Assembly (NCBI GenBank): GCA_948467735.1
Contig: CAOKFN010000069.1
Coordinates: 1-15,098, forward strand
Direction: 5' to 3'
Length of the DNA: 15,098 bases
DNA from: an uncultured bacterium
GTDB lineage: Bacteria > Bacillota > Clostridia > Lachnospirales > Lachnospiraceae
Part shown: in pieces, positions 7,630-13,898 of the stretch
Layout of the letters: every line of letters starts with the position of its first letter
Numbering within the stretch: the first letter of the stretch is position 1
Program-made: the position numbers and the translations under genes
The notes under the pieces: model-generated
Told to the model about the DNA's origin: nothing
Seen by the model: the letters and a program-made list of their open reading frames with translations, nothing else
The model's database searches: none

Positions 7630-8007
7630 TCATCTTCGTATTCCGTCGTCCGTAAACGTTCTTTTCAATGCCCTTTCCGTCGGGAAAATAGTTAATATCA
7701 AAACCGCGCATTGTACCGCACACAGAATTGCCCCGGCCGCTCCAATCACATCCTCTGAGCCATGATAAAAAGGAACATGTATCACAAGCGACGGAATCAG
7801 CATCATCCGGCCGATTTTCCGCCACAAGCGTCCGCAATAGCCATTGGCAAATTTCCATGTGTCAATATTTATCATAGAACGCGGCGTCCGATACCCAATG
7901 ATTCCATTAATATCCTTGGGAGCATGCTTCCACATCATATTGCCCGCCCCTATCATAAGTACCGGAATCAGCAGGTCGCACACAAGCATAAACCACCAAA
8001 ACCACAT
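7630..8007 (-). CDS. SdpI-family small membrane protein
   Basis: A 125-residue membrane protein with hydrophobic segments at about 5-24, 68-80 and 88-108. The conserved SdpI C-terminal motif is clear: IIGYRTPRSMINIDTWKFAN at residues 36-55. SdpI of Bacillus protects against the SdpC killing factor and acts in signal transduction, but most short homologues have no known ligand. The start ATG 8007 has AAGGAGG with 8-base spacing. It lies 57 bases after the lipoprotein gene and 89 bases before the following hypothetical. No SdpC-like toxin or autorepressor SdpR is visible beside it, so an immunity role is not supported by context. Confidence 0.85.
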   Translation of the reverse strand: MWFWWFMLVCDLLIPVLMIGAGNMMWKHAPKDINGIIGYRTPRSMINIDTWKFANGYCGRLWRKIGRMMLIPSLVIHVPFYHGSEDVIGAAGAILCAVQCAVLILTIFPTERALKRTFTDDGIRR

Positions 8008-8064
8008 ATTTTTTTCCTCCTTCCAAATCCATTATTTGACAGCCCGTCCTATCCGGCAGAGGCT

Positions 8065-8475
8065 TTATTTCATCCAAAGCCCGGCTATCTTCATATCCGC
8101 GTCAAAGCTCACCGTGTATGTCACATTACACTTTTCAAAAGCCGCCACAAGAACCACAACCGCCATATCCTCCCCCTGCGCTCCCTGCTGTCCTACCACC
8201 GCAATGCTTTTGTATTCCCGAAAAGCGCCTGTCTTCCCATTCATAGTTCCCATAACCTCGCCCAGACTTTCGGCAGGCAGGGCCTCCTGCATGACGGAAT
8301 CCATCATTGCAGCGGTTTTCTCATATTCCCCGGCTATCATGTAATCAATCGCCTCTTGGGCGGTTTTCTTCACTGTCTCCTCGTCGAAAGCATCCGCCAG
8401 TTTTGTGGAGCTGCATCCCGACAGCATAAATATCATCATCATTAATGCAAATACCGTTCTTTTTATCTTTTTCAT
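8065..8475 (-). CDS. DUF3887-like lipoprotein
   Basis: A 136-residue exported lipoprotein from ATG 8475, with a lipoprotein signal peptide: MKKIKR, a hydrophobic core and lipobox LSGC with Cys21 as the lipidation site. GAGGG lies 7 bases upstream. In-frame ATGs at 8481 and 8496 are alternatives; the first is also possible, the second lacks a ribosome site. The mature part resembles DUF3887: a helical start (AQEAIDYMIAGEYEKTAAMM), then LGEVMGTMNGKTGAF, and a strand-rich end (VVLVAAFEKCNVTYTVSFDADMKIAGL by parts). Proteins of this kind sit on the outer face of the membrane; their function is unknown. The gene starts a minus-strand trio with SdpI and a hypothetical. Confidence 0.78.
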   Translation of the reverse strand: MKKIKRTVFALMMMIFMLSGCSSTKLADAFDEETVKKTAQEAIDYMIAGEYEKTAAMMDSVMQEALPAESLGEVMGTMNGKTGAFREYKSIAVVGQQGAQGEDMAVVVLVAAFEKCNVTYTVSFDADMKIAGLWMK

Positions 8476-8530
8476 TCTCATACCCTCTTCCTTCATTTTT
8501 GTTAGACCTTTCGCAGAAACACCTTTATAC

Positions 8531-8642
8531 AGGCTATTTGTCCTGCCGCGCCTGCTCTCTTATATAGATCTTTCTTCTGTCGCGCCTGCTCTCTCATATG
8601 GGCCTTTGTCCTGCCGCAGCCAAATCCTTATATGGGCTTATT
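8531..8642. repeat. Degenerate 34-bp tandem repeat, about three copies
   Basis: Between the lipoprotein and the protease-like gene, the units aligned on CGCGCCTGCTCTCT recur with a 34-base period (8547, 8581, and a diverged copy aligned at 8615). Each unit runs from a GGC-TTTGTCCTGCCGC-like segment to TTATAT or TCATAT. It contains no frame with a ribosome site. The surrounding gap of about 195 bases holds no convincing promoter or terminator. Confidence 0.7.
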
Positions 8643-8671
8643 TGTTTCGAGAGCCGACATTGCCGCTTATT

Positions 8672-9400
8672 TTATCCGGCCATATTCTCTTTATCACCTC
8701 CGCATCTTCCATAGACCCAAATCCCCGCCGCCAATGTCAGCAGTCCCACCGCAAGCCCATAAAGCCACAGGCCTGGCAGCCCCACGCCAAACACTGACGG
8801 CAGAATCACAATGGCCGCGTCCATGACTGTATGCAGCAAAACCGCCCCCAGCAGATATCGGAACGCTTTGCCCCTGCGGACGCCATACATTACCAGCAGA
8901 GAGGCCCCCACATGGAAAGCGATCGCATACAGCCGCTCCGTCCCGGCCATAAATACCTCCCTCGCGTCAGCCGGAAACAACGCTCCCTGCCCCGCAATCA
9001 CCATCCATAAACCCGCAATAAAATTCAAGCCCACCAATATCATGGCTTCTATCCCTCCATGGCCAAGCCCAAAGCTCAGGCCATGTTCCAGCTCCCGTTT
9101 CCCTTTCAGGAAAAAACGGACGCCCGCCCATCTGGCAGTCTCCTCAAATATCCCCGCGGACAATCCCAGAAATATCCCATAAGCCCATGGGCGCATCTGA
9201 AGAACCGTAAACCATGCGAACTGAGGCAGAACCAGCTGCAAAACAGGGATTCGGATTACCAGCTGACTGATGACAAAAGCCAGCATCCCTATACCGAATG
9301 CTTTCCCCGCGCCTTTCTTTCTGCGCATACATACAATCAGCCCCCCGATGGGGACGACATAACACACAAGGATTCCGAAAATCATTCCCGCTGCCAGCAT
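8672..9400 (-). CDS. YhfC/CPBP-like intramembrane metalloprotease family protein
   Basis: A 242-residue protein with about seven to eight hydrophobic segments. The likely active-site elements in membrane helices are EETARW at 86-91, GHGGIE at 113-118, His163 and LLHTVMD with His190, matching the Glu-Glu/His/His pattern of CPBP-type prenyl-protease relatives and the YhfC branch. Such enzymes cut peptides within the membrane; many family members lack a known substrate. The start ATG 9400 has GGAAGGAGGGG upstream. It lies 39 bases after a 42-codon ORF and downstream of a sensor kinase/response regulator pair, so it may be expressed with them. Assignment to YhfC rests on recalled motifs. Confidence 0.8.
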   Translation of the reverse strand: MLAAGMIFGILVCYVVPIGGLIVCMRRKKGAGKAFGIGMLAFVISQLVIRIPVLQLVLPQFAWFTVLQMRPWAYGIFLGLSAGIFEETARWAGVRFFLKGKRELEHGLSFGLGHGGIEAMILVGLNFIAGLWMVIAGQGALFPADAREVFMAGTERLYAIAFHVGASLLVMYGVRRGKAFRYLLGAVLLHTVMDAAIVILPSVFGVGLPGLWLYGLAVGLLTLAAGIWVYGRCGGDKENMAG

Positions 9401-9413
9401 TCTTTCCCCTCCT

Positions 9414-9480
9414 TCCTATTTCTTTTTTCTTCCTGCTTCCTATTTCTTTTTTTCTTCCTGCTTCTTTTTTCTTTCCGTTC
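9414..9480. repeat. Pyrimidine-rich tandem repeat of about 24 bp
   Basis: Two units of TCCTATTTCTTTTTT plus CTTCCTGCT follow at a 24-25 base period (9414 and 9438), with a shortened third copy. Almost all bases from 9401 to 9510 are pyrimidines on the plus strand. It overlaps the end of the 42-codon ORF and the ribosome site of the YhfC-like gene, and on the coding strand reads as GGAAGAAAAAAG blocks rich in Shine-Dalgarno-like sequence. Confidence 0.7.
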
Positions 9481-9568
9481 CTTCCCCCTTCTCCTCCGTC
9501 TTATCTCTTACTTTCTGCTTAAGCCTTAAGAACCATTCCCATACCATTTGATTTGCAATCTGTCCCAT
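9440..9568 (-). CDS. Small 42-residue charged ORF in the two-component operon
   Basis: ATG 9568 is preceded by AAAGGA with 5-base spacing, 44 bases after the 107-residue membrane protein gene. The N-terminal half (MGQIANQMVWEWFLRLKQKV) could form an amphipathic helix with Trp, Phe and Leu on one face; the C-terminal half is almost only Lys, Glu, Gln and Arg and is encoded by the purine-rich repeat. There is no cysteine and no signal peptide, so it is not a typical AgrD. It could be a real small membrane-surface peptide, or an open frame running by chance into low-complexity DNA. I do not recognise a family. Confidence 0.45.
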   Translation of the reverse strand: MGQIANQMVWEWFLRLKQKVRDKTEEKGEGTERKKKQEEKKK

Positions 9569-9612
9569 GCTTTTCCTTTCTCTTCTTTAAAGGATGCCCC
9601 AATGTGCAAAGG

Positions 9613-9936
9613 TCACGAATACCGGCCCAATATCCTTTTATAATTTCGATATAAAATATAAACGCCCGCCGTACCGTCCAAAAACAGTAGAATCATCCCA
9701 AAGACAGGCAGAATAAGGCATCCCGCTCCTGCGGCGAGGAAAGCCGCCGCGTATTTTTTATACAGAGCCGCCATCTCCCGATTGTACTCTTTTACATTTT
9801 TGACCTTCGATTTGAGCGTTGTATCCCCGCTCCAGAAATTCATCGGTTCATCGCTGTTCTTACCAAAGATAGAAAAAAGAAAGAACGGAACGGCACACAA
9901 CAGACAGGATACAAAACCGATCATATTTCCAACCAT
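9613..9936 (-). CDS. Small two-helix membrane protein downstream of the sensor kinase
   Basis: 107 residues from ATG 9936, with GGGAGGGG upstream; an earlier in-frame ATG at 10071 lies inside the kinase gene and is rejected. Hydrophobic segments at about 4-23 and 69-92 flank a central loop with FWSGDTTLKSKVKNVKEYNREMAALYKKYA split across residues 34-63, likely cytoplasmic, and the C-terminus is basic (YRNYKRILGRYS). It starts 13 bases after the kinase stop, so it is surely in the same operon. Similar short proteins occur beside GHKL kinases in Clostridia as far as I recall, with no assigned role; a partner or immunity-type function is conjecture. Confidence 0.75.
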   Translation of the reverse strand: MVGNMIGFVSCLLCAVPFFLFSIFGKNSDEPMNFWSGDTTLKSKVKNVKEYNREMAALYKKYAAAFLAAGAGCLILPVFGMILLFLDGTAGVYILYRNYKRILGRYS

Positions 9937-9949
9937 GGCAATCCCCTCC

Positions 9950-11266
9950 CTACATTTCAGCGGATGCGGCATTGTCGCACACCAGCACCGCCTTTGTGAT
10001 AAACACCCCGTCTTTCCAGACAAACTGCACATCGCCCCCATACTGCTCCACAGTCTGCCGTATATTCCCAATCCCCATTCCCCTATGCCCCGGCTTCCTT
10101 GAACGGAATCCGTCCCCTTCTCTCACCGGCTCCTTGTCGCAGCTGTTCTCCATAACGATGGAAAGAAACTGCCGCACCATATTCACACGCAGCCGGACAT
10201 ATCCGCCTCTGCAGCCCGCGGCCGCGGCAATGGCATTGTCCAGAAGATTGGCAAAAAGGGCCGTCACATCCGCATCCCTCATGAAATCCAGCGACAGCTC
10301 ACCCACCTTGATATCCTCCCTGATACCCGCTTTCCGCATGTACTGCGCCTTATCGTTCAGAATAATGTTTAATAGTTTATCCGAGGTATAATACCTCTGC
10401 CGAAAACAATCCAGCATCCTATGGAGGTCTCCCGCATACCGGGCCGCATCCTCCGCCCCTTCCCGGCTGTACAATTCCTCCATAACCTGAATATGATTGC
10501 GGATATCATGAATCAGCTTTCTGGATTCCTCATATTTTTCCTCCTCCCGCTCATAATATTGATACTGCATCAATGCCTGCCTGCGAAACAGATTCCTCTC
10601 GTTTTCCAGCCTGCGGTTCTCCCCCATAATATCTATCAGCACACAGAAATAAATATTCAGTCCAATTAACAAAATCAGATTGACAACAAAAAGCATCACC
10701 GTCTCATCTACCAGATAAATCTGCATCATGTACACATTCGTATACATATTGAAAATAGAAAACAGAGGCAGGAAAACGGATAATATGATCTGCCTCGCCG
10801 TAATCTCCCTTCCCGCCCGCTTCCCCGCCGCCATGGCAATCAGCAGAATCACCATAAATTCCAGCATCCGGCTCACCGCCACCAGCAGGCTGTACGACAG
10901 CATCTGCGAATTCAAATAGAGAATTCCCCGCATCCATAAATACTGATAACCGATTCCCGCCGCGGCATCCGTTAAAAACACAGCCGCCGCCAGAATAAAA
11001 TAAGGCGCCAAATATGTTCTCGACATTTTGAACACCCACACCGCCGTAAACGGAAACAGCAGCATGGAACTAAGATTCACCCAAGTATTCCCCAGCAGGG
11101 AAAGCAGCACGCTTCCTATGATATATGCGAAAGCCGCCGCCCAGCGGATTCCGCCCGGATTTCCTGCCGCAGGACGCCCCGCAATCCTGTATGCCCCATA
11201 GAACATGGCCCCCATCAGGAAAATACTGCCCACGCAGGGAAGCACCAGATATATCATGACCTCCAT
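9950..11266 (-). CDS. GHKL-type (AgrC-like) membrane sensor histidine kinase
   Basis: 438 residues. The N-terminal 210 residues hold about six to seven membrane helices (5-27, 42-60, 63-80, 87-105, 120-146, 160-178, 189-212) with short loops, as in AgrC-like receptors. A helical linker (215-250) leads to the phospho-acceptor motif HDIRNH with His253, then the ATPase domain: N-box LFANLLDNAIAAA (337-349) and G-box HRGMGIGN (394-401). It should autophosphorylate and pass phosphate to the LytTR regulator encoded just upstream. Its ATG 11266 has GGGAGGGG upstream and overlaps the regulator gene by 13 bases. The ligand is unknown; AgrC relatives mostly sense peptides, but no AgrB or AgrD is seen nearby. 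Confidence 0.9.
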   Translation of the reverse strand: MEVMIYLVLPCVGSIFLMGAMFYGAYRIAGRPAAGNPGGIRWAAAFAYIIGSVLLSLLGNTWVNLSSMLLFPFTAVWVFKMSRTYLAPYFILAAAVFLTDAAAGIGYQYLWMRGILYLNSQMLSYSLLVAVSRMLEFMVILLIAMAAGKRAGREITARQIILSVFLPLFSIFNMYTNVYMMQIYLVDETVMLFVVNLILLIGLNIYFCVLIDIMGENRRLENERNLFRRQALMQYQYYEREEEKYEESRKLIHDIRNHIQVMEELYSREGAEDAARYAGDLHRMLDCFRQRYYTSDKLLNIILNDKAQYMRKAGIREDIKVGELSLDFMRDADVTALFANLLDNAIAAAAGCRGGYVRLRVNMVRQFLSIVMENSCDKEPVREGDGFRSRKPGHRGMGIGNIRQTVEQYGGDVQFVWKDGVFITKAVLVCDNAASAEM

Positions 11267-11967
11267 ACGCCCCTCCCCTCCGCAAGATATTCGTTTAATT
11301 CCCTGCGGAAATTTACCGATTTCTTTTGAGACAGCGGAATCCTGCTTCCATCCGTGAGCAGAATTTCATATCCATGAATACACTGAACCGCAAATAAATT
11401 GACCACAAAGCTCTTGTGAGGCATGGCAAACCCATACGCCGCCATATCCTGCGCCACCTCGGTAATCTTTCGCCTTAAATGCCAGAACTGCTCCGCAGTA
11501 TGAAGAAGCACCTGACGGTCCAGATATTCAAAATACAAAATCTGAGAAGAAGGCACTCTCACAATCCCTTCCTTTGCCTGAAATTCCAGCTCCTGCCCCG
11601 CGGCAGTAAGCCCATAGCTCTGAGCCTCGTCCAGCTGTGCAAACAATTCCTCCTGCCGCAGCGGCTTCAGCAGATAGGCAAAGGCATGTACCGCGAAGGC
11701 AAAAATAGAATAATCGCTGTAATTGGTGATATAAATTAATTTCACCTCCTTGTCCGCCTCCCGGACATGCCGGGCTGTCTCAATCCCATCCATTCCTTTC
11801 ATATCAATGTCCAGCAGCAGAATGTCATATTTTCTGCCCGACGAAAGCAGCGCTTCCCCGCCGGTATAGACCTCCGCCTCAACTTCCGCTTTTTTATAAT
11901 TTTGCAGCATCTCCAAGGTTCTTCGGCATTCCGCTTCGTCATCATCGCAAATCGCTATTTTAATCAC
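11254..11967 (-). CDS. LytTR-family response regulator (AgrA-like)
   Basis: 237 residues from GTG 11967, chosen because GGGAGGGG stands 5 bases upstream and the receiver domain begins directly there (IKIAICDDDE). The receiver has the acidic cluster D8-D10, phospho-acceptor Asp53 in LLLDIDMKGMDG, Thr81 and Lys101 (LLKP). A LytTR DNA-binding domain follows at about 128-230, with HKSFVVNL at 184-191 and LTDGSRIPLSQKK at 204-216. It most likely activates transcription of its own operon or unknown targets when phosphorylated by the overlapping kinase. An in-frame ATG at 12063 would add 32 acidic residues encoded by the tandem repeat upstream; this is probably not used. Confidence 0.92.
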   Translation of the reverse strand: MIKIAICDDDEAECRRTLEMLQNYKKAEVEAEVYTGGEALLSSGRKYDILLLDIDMKGMDGIETARHVREADKEVKLIYITNYSDYSIFAFAVHAFAYLLKPLRQEELFAQLDEAQSYGLTAAGQELEFQAKEGIVRVPSSQILYFEYLDRQVLLHTAEQFWHLRRKITEVAQDMAAYGFAMPHKSFVVNLFAVQCIHGYEILLTDGSRIPLSQKKSVNFRRELNEYLAEGRGVWRS

Positions 11968-12022
11968 ATCGTCCCCTCCCGCAGTTCCACGGACGCATCC
12001 TCCGCCTATCTGCTTATCATCC

Positions 12023-12107
12023 GCCATCATCTGTCTATCATCTACCGTCATCTGCCTTATCATTTGCCATCATCTGTCTATCATCTACTGTCATCTGCCT
12101 ATCATCT
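12023..12107. repeat. 43-bp tandem repeat upstream of the response regulator
   Basis: Two almost identical 43-bp copies start at 12023 and 12066 and share GCCATCATCTGTCTATCATC. Each is itself built of roughly 14-base ATCATCTGTCT-like elements, which continue in weaker form from about 12001 to 12118. The minus strand is dense in ATG and GATGAT. It fills most of the untranslated region between the terminator at 12155-12194 and the regulator start at 11967. No convincing promoter for the two-component operon was found: TTGCGT/TAAAAT with 17-base spacing (near 12163 to 12135) is a weak candidate. Confidence 0.75.
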
Positions 12108-12154
12108 GTCTTATCATTTTCCTTATCCTAATATCTATTTTAATTTTTCCCCAT

Positions 12155-12194
12155 AAAAAACGCAATATGCTTTACGCAAGGTAAGGCATATCGC
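12155..12194 (-). terminator. Intrinsic terminator after the ArsR-like regulator gene
   Basis: On the minus strand CGCGATATGC pairs with GCATATTGCG (one G-U) and an inner TTAC/GTAA stem closes a short loop; six U residues follow at 12160-12155. It ends the transcript of the regulator gene upstream and isolates it from the two-component operon. Confidence 0.85.
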
Positions 12195-12260
12195 GCATAA
12201 AAGACTTTATATCGGCCTGTCAGCCGACCATAAAGAACGAAGGCCTGCTTCTACCCTTAT

Positions 12261-12420
12261 TCTCTTCGTCAGCTTCCCATGTCCTTTTTGTCAGCTCCCC
12301 ATGTCCTCTTCGTCGGCTTCCCATGTCCTTTTTGTCAGCTCCCCATGTCCTCTTCGTCGGCTTCCCATGTCCCTTTGGTCAGCTCTCCATGTCCTCCCCG
12401 TCGGCTTCCCATGTCCCTTT
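12261..12420 (-). repeat. 22/44-bp tandem repeat spanning the regulator gene's stop codon
   Basis: Units of 44 bp start (minus strand) at 12420, 12376, 12332 and, partial, 12288; each consists of two related 22-mers around GGACATGGGAAGC and GGACATGGGGAGC. The first unit encodes the last 13 residues of the ArsR-like protein and the stop TGA; the following copies are untranslated in that frame. The stop arises because AGCCGAC in one half-unit is AGCTGAC in the other. Since 44 is not a multiple of three, loss or gain of copies changes the frame downstream but keeps the first stop. Confidence 0.85.
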
Positions 12421-13038
12421 CGTGTAGGTTTCGTCCACCATATCACTGATACCCGCCAGCAGCATAATAATGCCCTGAACCTTGTGGGGCTGAATTACGT
12501 AGACTCCCTTCTGTTTCTCGTCTTCCACAACGATATCGGCGGCCAGCAGCGGCTTCATATGATGATAAACCTGTCCCGTAGACCCGAAACCGCATTTCTC
12601 TACCAGCGCCGCCACGGTCTTAGGCCCCCGAAGTATCTCCAATAACATCTCAAGGCGGTTTGAATTTCCGATACAGGCCAATACCTTGCCTGCGACTCCG
12701 CTCTCGATAAGCGCCAGCAGATCATCGGCGTAAACGCCTTTTTTTATCCAGTTTGACTGTCGTCCGCTGGAATTATACACCCCAAGGTAGGTCACAAGGC
12801 CGCTCACCCCTTTTTCCTCCGTTTTATAGCACAGCTCCTCCATCTGCTCGCTGAGACGGCTGTCCGGATGCATTCCATGCATCACATGTACTCTTTTCAG
12901 CTTCTCCGTGGATGACTTATCAGGAACCAGCTCCATCACCATAGTCCGCAACTCGTCAAGCTGCGAAGCTGCCATACTCTGAAGGTTCTCAATCTGCTCT
13001 TTAAGAGCGTCAATCTCCTCGCCATAATTTCTTTCCAT
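12379..13038 (-). CDS. ArsR-like winged-helix transcriptional regulator
   Basis: A 219-residue cytoplasmic regulator. Residues 1-45 form a likely coiled coil (IDALKEQIENLQSM). The middle (50-115) has no motif I recognise. A winged helix-turn-helix of ArsR type spans about 118-185: IGNSNRLEMLLEILRG, then the recognition-helix region CGFGSTGQVYHHMKPLL and a wing VVEDEKQKGVYVIQ. The C-terminal tail (GTWEADGEDMES) is acidic and encoded in a tandem repeat. The start ATG 13038 has AGGAAGGG upstream. Two palindromic sites flank its promoter, so it probably represses itself. No metal-binding cysteine pair is obvious in the DNA-binding domain. Its ligand is unknown. Confidence 0.82.
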   Translation of the reverse strand: MERNYGEEIDALKEQIENLQSMAASQLDELRTMVMELVPDKSSTEKLKRVHVMHGMHPDSRLSEQMEELCYKTEEKGVSGLVTYLGVYNSSGRQSNWIKKGVYADDLLALIESGVAGKVLACIGNSNRLEMLLEILRGPKTVAALVEKCGFGSTGQVYHHMKPLLAADIVVEDEKQKGVYVIQPHKVQGIIMLLAGISDMVDETYTKGTWEADGEDMES

Positions 13039-13077
13039 AATCCTAACCCTTCCTTTCTTAAATTTTTCAATTCCGGA

Positions 13078-13153
13078 ATTGCGTAATTACATAATACTAT
13101 ATAATACCGCGCATGTCAATGGTTTCACAAAAAATATTTTATGATTACGTAAT
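13078..13153 (-). promoter_or_regulatory. Promoter with two flanking palindromic operator candidates
   Basis: The promoter reads TTGACA (13119-13114), 17 bases, TATTAT (13096-13091). The near-palindrome ATTGCGTAAT lies at 13078-13087, just downstream of the -10 box, and the perfect palindrome ATTACGTAAT at 13144-13153, upstream of the -35. The two lie in inverted orientation with a shared longer core GGAATT[G/A]CGTAAT, centres 66 bp apart. AATTCCGGAATT, a perfect 12-bp palindrome, adjoins the first at 13069-13080. The arrangement suggests a repressor bound to both sides with looping, most simply the ArsR-like protein itself. Confidence 0.75.
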
Positions 13154-13415
13154 TCCGCAGAAGCAAAGCAAAAATTTCTTCAAAAGAAGAACTGCCTAAG
13201 CAGACAGTGAAAAAGATGGAGATGTATCTAAAATAAAATTATCCCGAAAAAAAATCCTTTTGTTTAGGCGTAGATTTCAATTATGACATGTTTCCGTCCG
13301 GCTCCGTTCTCAATCTCTCGTTCCCGCGAAACAACAAGCTGCCGGATTTCTGCCTGCTATGATTCATATTGTGCCGAAAGCTTTTGGACGGCAGCAGATT
13401 TAGAACACCATTGGT

Positions 13416-13484
13416 AAAGATTATCCGCACTACCTTTGCCGCTCCTTCATCCACAACCCATTTCTTTTTATTCATAGGAGCCTT
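13416..13484 (-). pseudogene. Serine recombinase fragment
   Basis: The minus strand encodes KAPMNKKKWVVDEGAAKVVR followed by IIF, which resembles the segment of large serine recombinases that reads K-W-V-V/I-D-E-E-A-A-x-V-V-R-x-I-F, just after the catalytic domain. Nothing else of the protein is present on either side: the sequence upstream is occupied by the mobC-like remnant on the other strand. It is therefore a short scar of a transposon or phage-type element. The length of the match is small, so confidence is moderate. The remaining part of the gap 13158-13415 shows no gene. Confidence 0.5.
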
Positions 13485-13508
13485 GACATATGAGAGAATA
13501 CAAAAATT

Positions 13509-13764
13509 ATGAGCAGACTGAACAAAGAACTGAAAATCCGTATTTCCTCGGAGGATAAGGAGCGGATAAAACTCAAAATGGAGGACGCCGGTATTCTGAC
13601 CATGAGCGCCTATGTCCGCAAGATGGCGCTGGGCGGAATCGGCATCAGGCTGGACTTGAAGGACATACGCCAACTCACTGTCATGCTCCGATCATCTGAA
13701 CCAGTACGCTAAACGGGCAAACGAAACAGGGAGCATCTATGCTGCGGACATTGAGGATTTGCAG
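13509..13764 (+). pseudogene. Frameshifted MobC-like mobilisation protein gene
   Basis: The first frame (13509-13690) encodes MSRLNKELKIRISSEDKERI, then GILTMSAYVRKMALGG and a segment with LDLKDIRQLTVMLRS, typical of MobC/relaxosome accessory proteins with a ribbon-helix-helix start. It then runs out of phase; from about 13694 another frame (starting LNQYAKRANETGSIYAADIE) carries the expected continuation of the same family. A small deletion around 13690-13695 best explains this. The C-terminus is lost after LQ at 13764, where the sequence grades into the marR promoter. No relaxase gene remains. It no longer encodes a working protein and marks an old mobilisable element. Confidence 0.72.
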
Positions 13765-13829
13765 GAGGACTCAGGCCCCGACTGTTCCTGCGGAGCAGAA
13801 ACTGCTTGCCATGCAGAGCATAAAAGAGG

Positions 13830-13872
13830 CTTGACAAATCCGAATGGTACCTGTATAATTAAGTTTGTCAAG
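13830..13872 (+). promoter_or_regulatory. Consensus promoter inside an inverted repeat, marR autoregulation site
   Basis: TTGACA (13831-13836), 17 bases, TATAAT (13854-13859) is a perfect consensus promoter. CTTGACAAA at 13830-13838 and TTTGTCAAG at 13864-13872 form a perfect 9-bp inverted repeat with its left arm over the -35 box and its right arm near the start of transcription. GTACCTGTAT also occurs as a direct repeat at 13847-13856 and 13872-13881. This is a natural operator for the MarR product encoded next. Confidence 0.85.
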
Positions 13873-13898
13873 TACCTGTATGAAAAAGGACGAGTGAT

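Noticed and set aside
8531..8642. CRISPR array
   Set aside because: The 34-bp units are directly adjacent without spacers, and none of the five repeats in the window has repeat-spacer structure.
9937..10071. Longer start for the 107-residue membrane protein
   Set aside because: The added codons lie within the kinase gene and lack a ribosome site; ATG 9936 has GGGAGGGG.
11968..12063. Extended response regulator start at ATG 12063
   Set aside because: The additional residues come from a tandem repeat, and GTG 11967 has a strong Shine-Dalgarno site right before the receiver domain.
13153..13236. Plus-strand frame ending KEELPKQTVKKMEMYLK
   Set aside because: No start codon or ribosome site; it may be a remnant tail of a lost gene but cannot be assigned.
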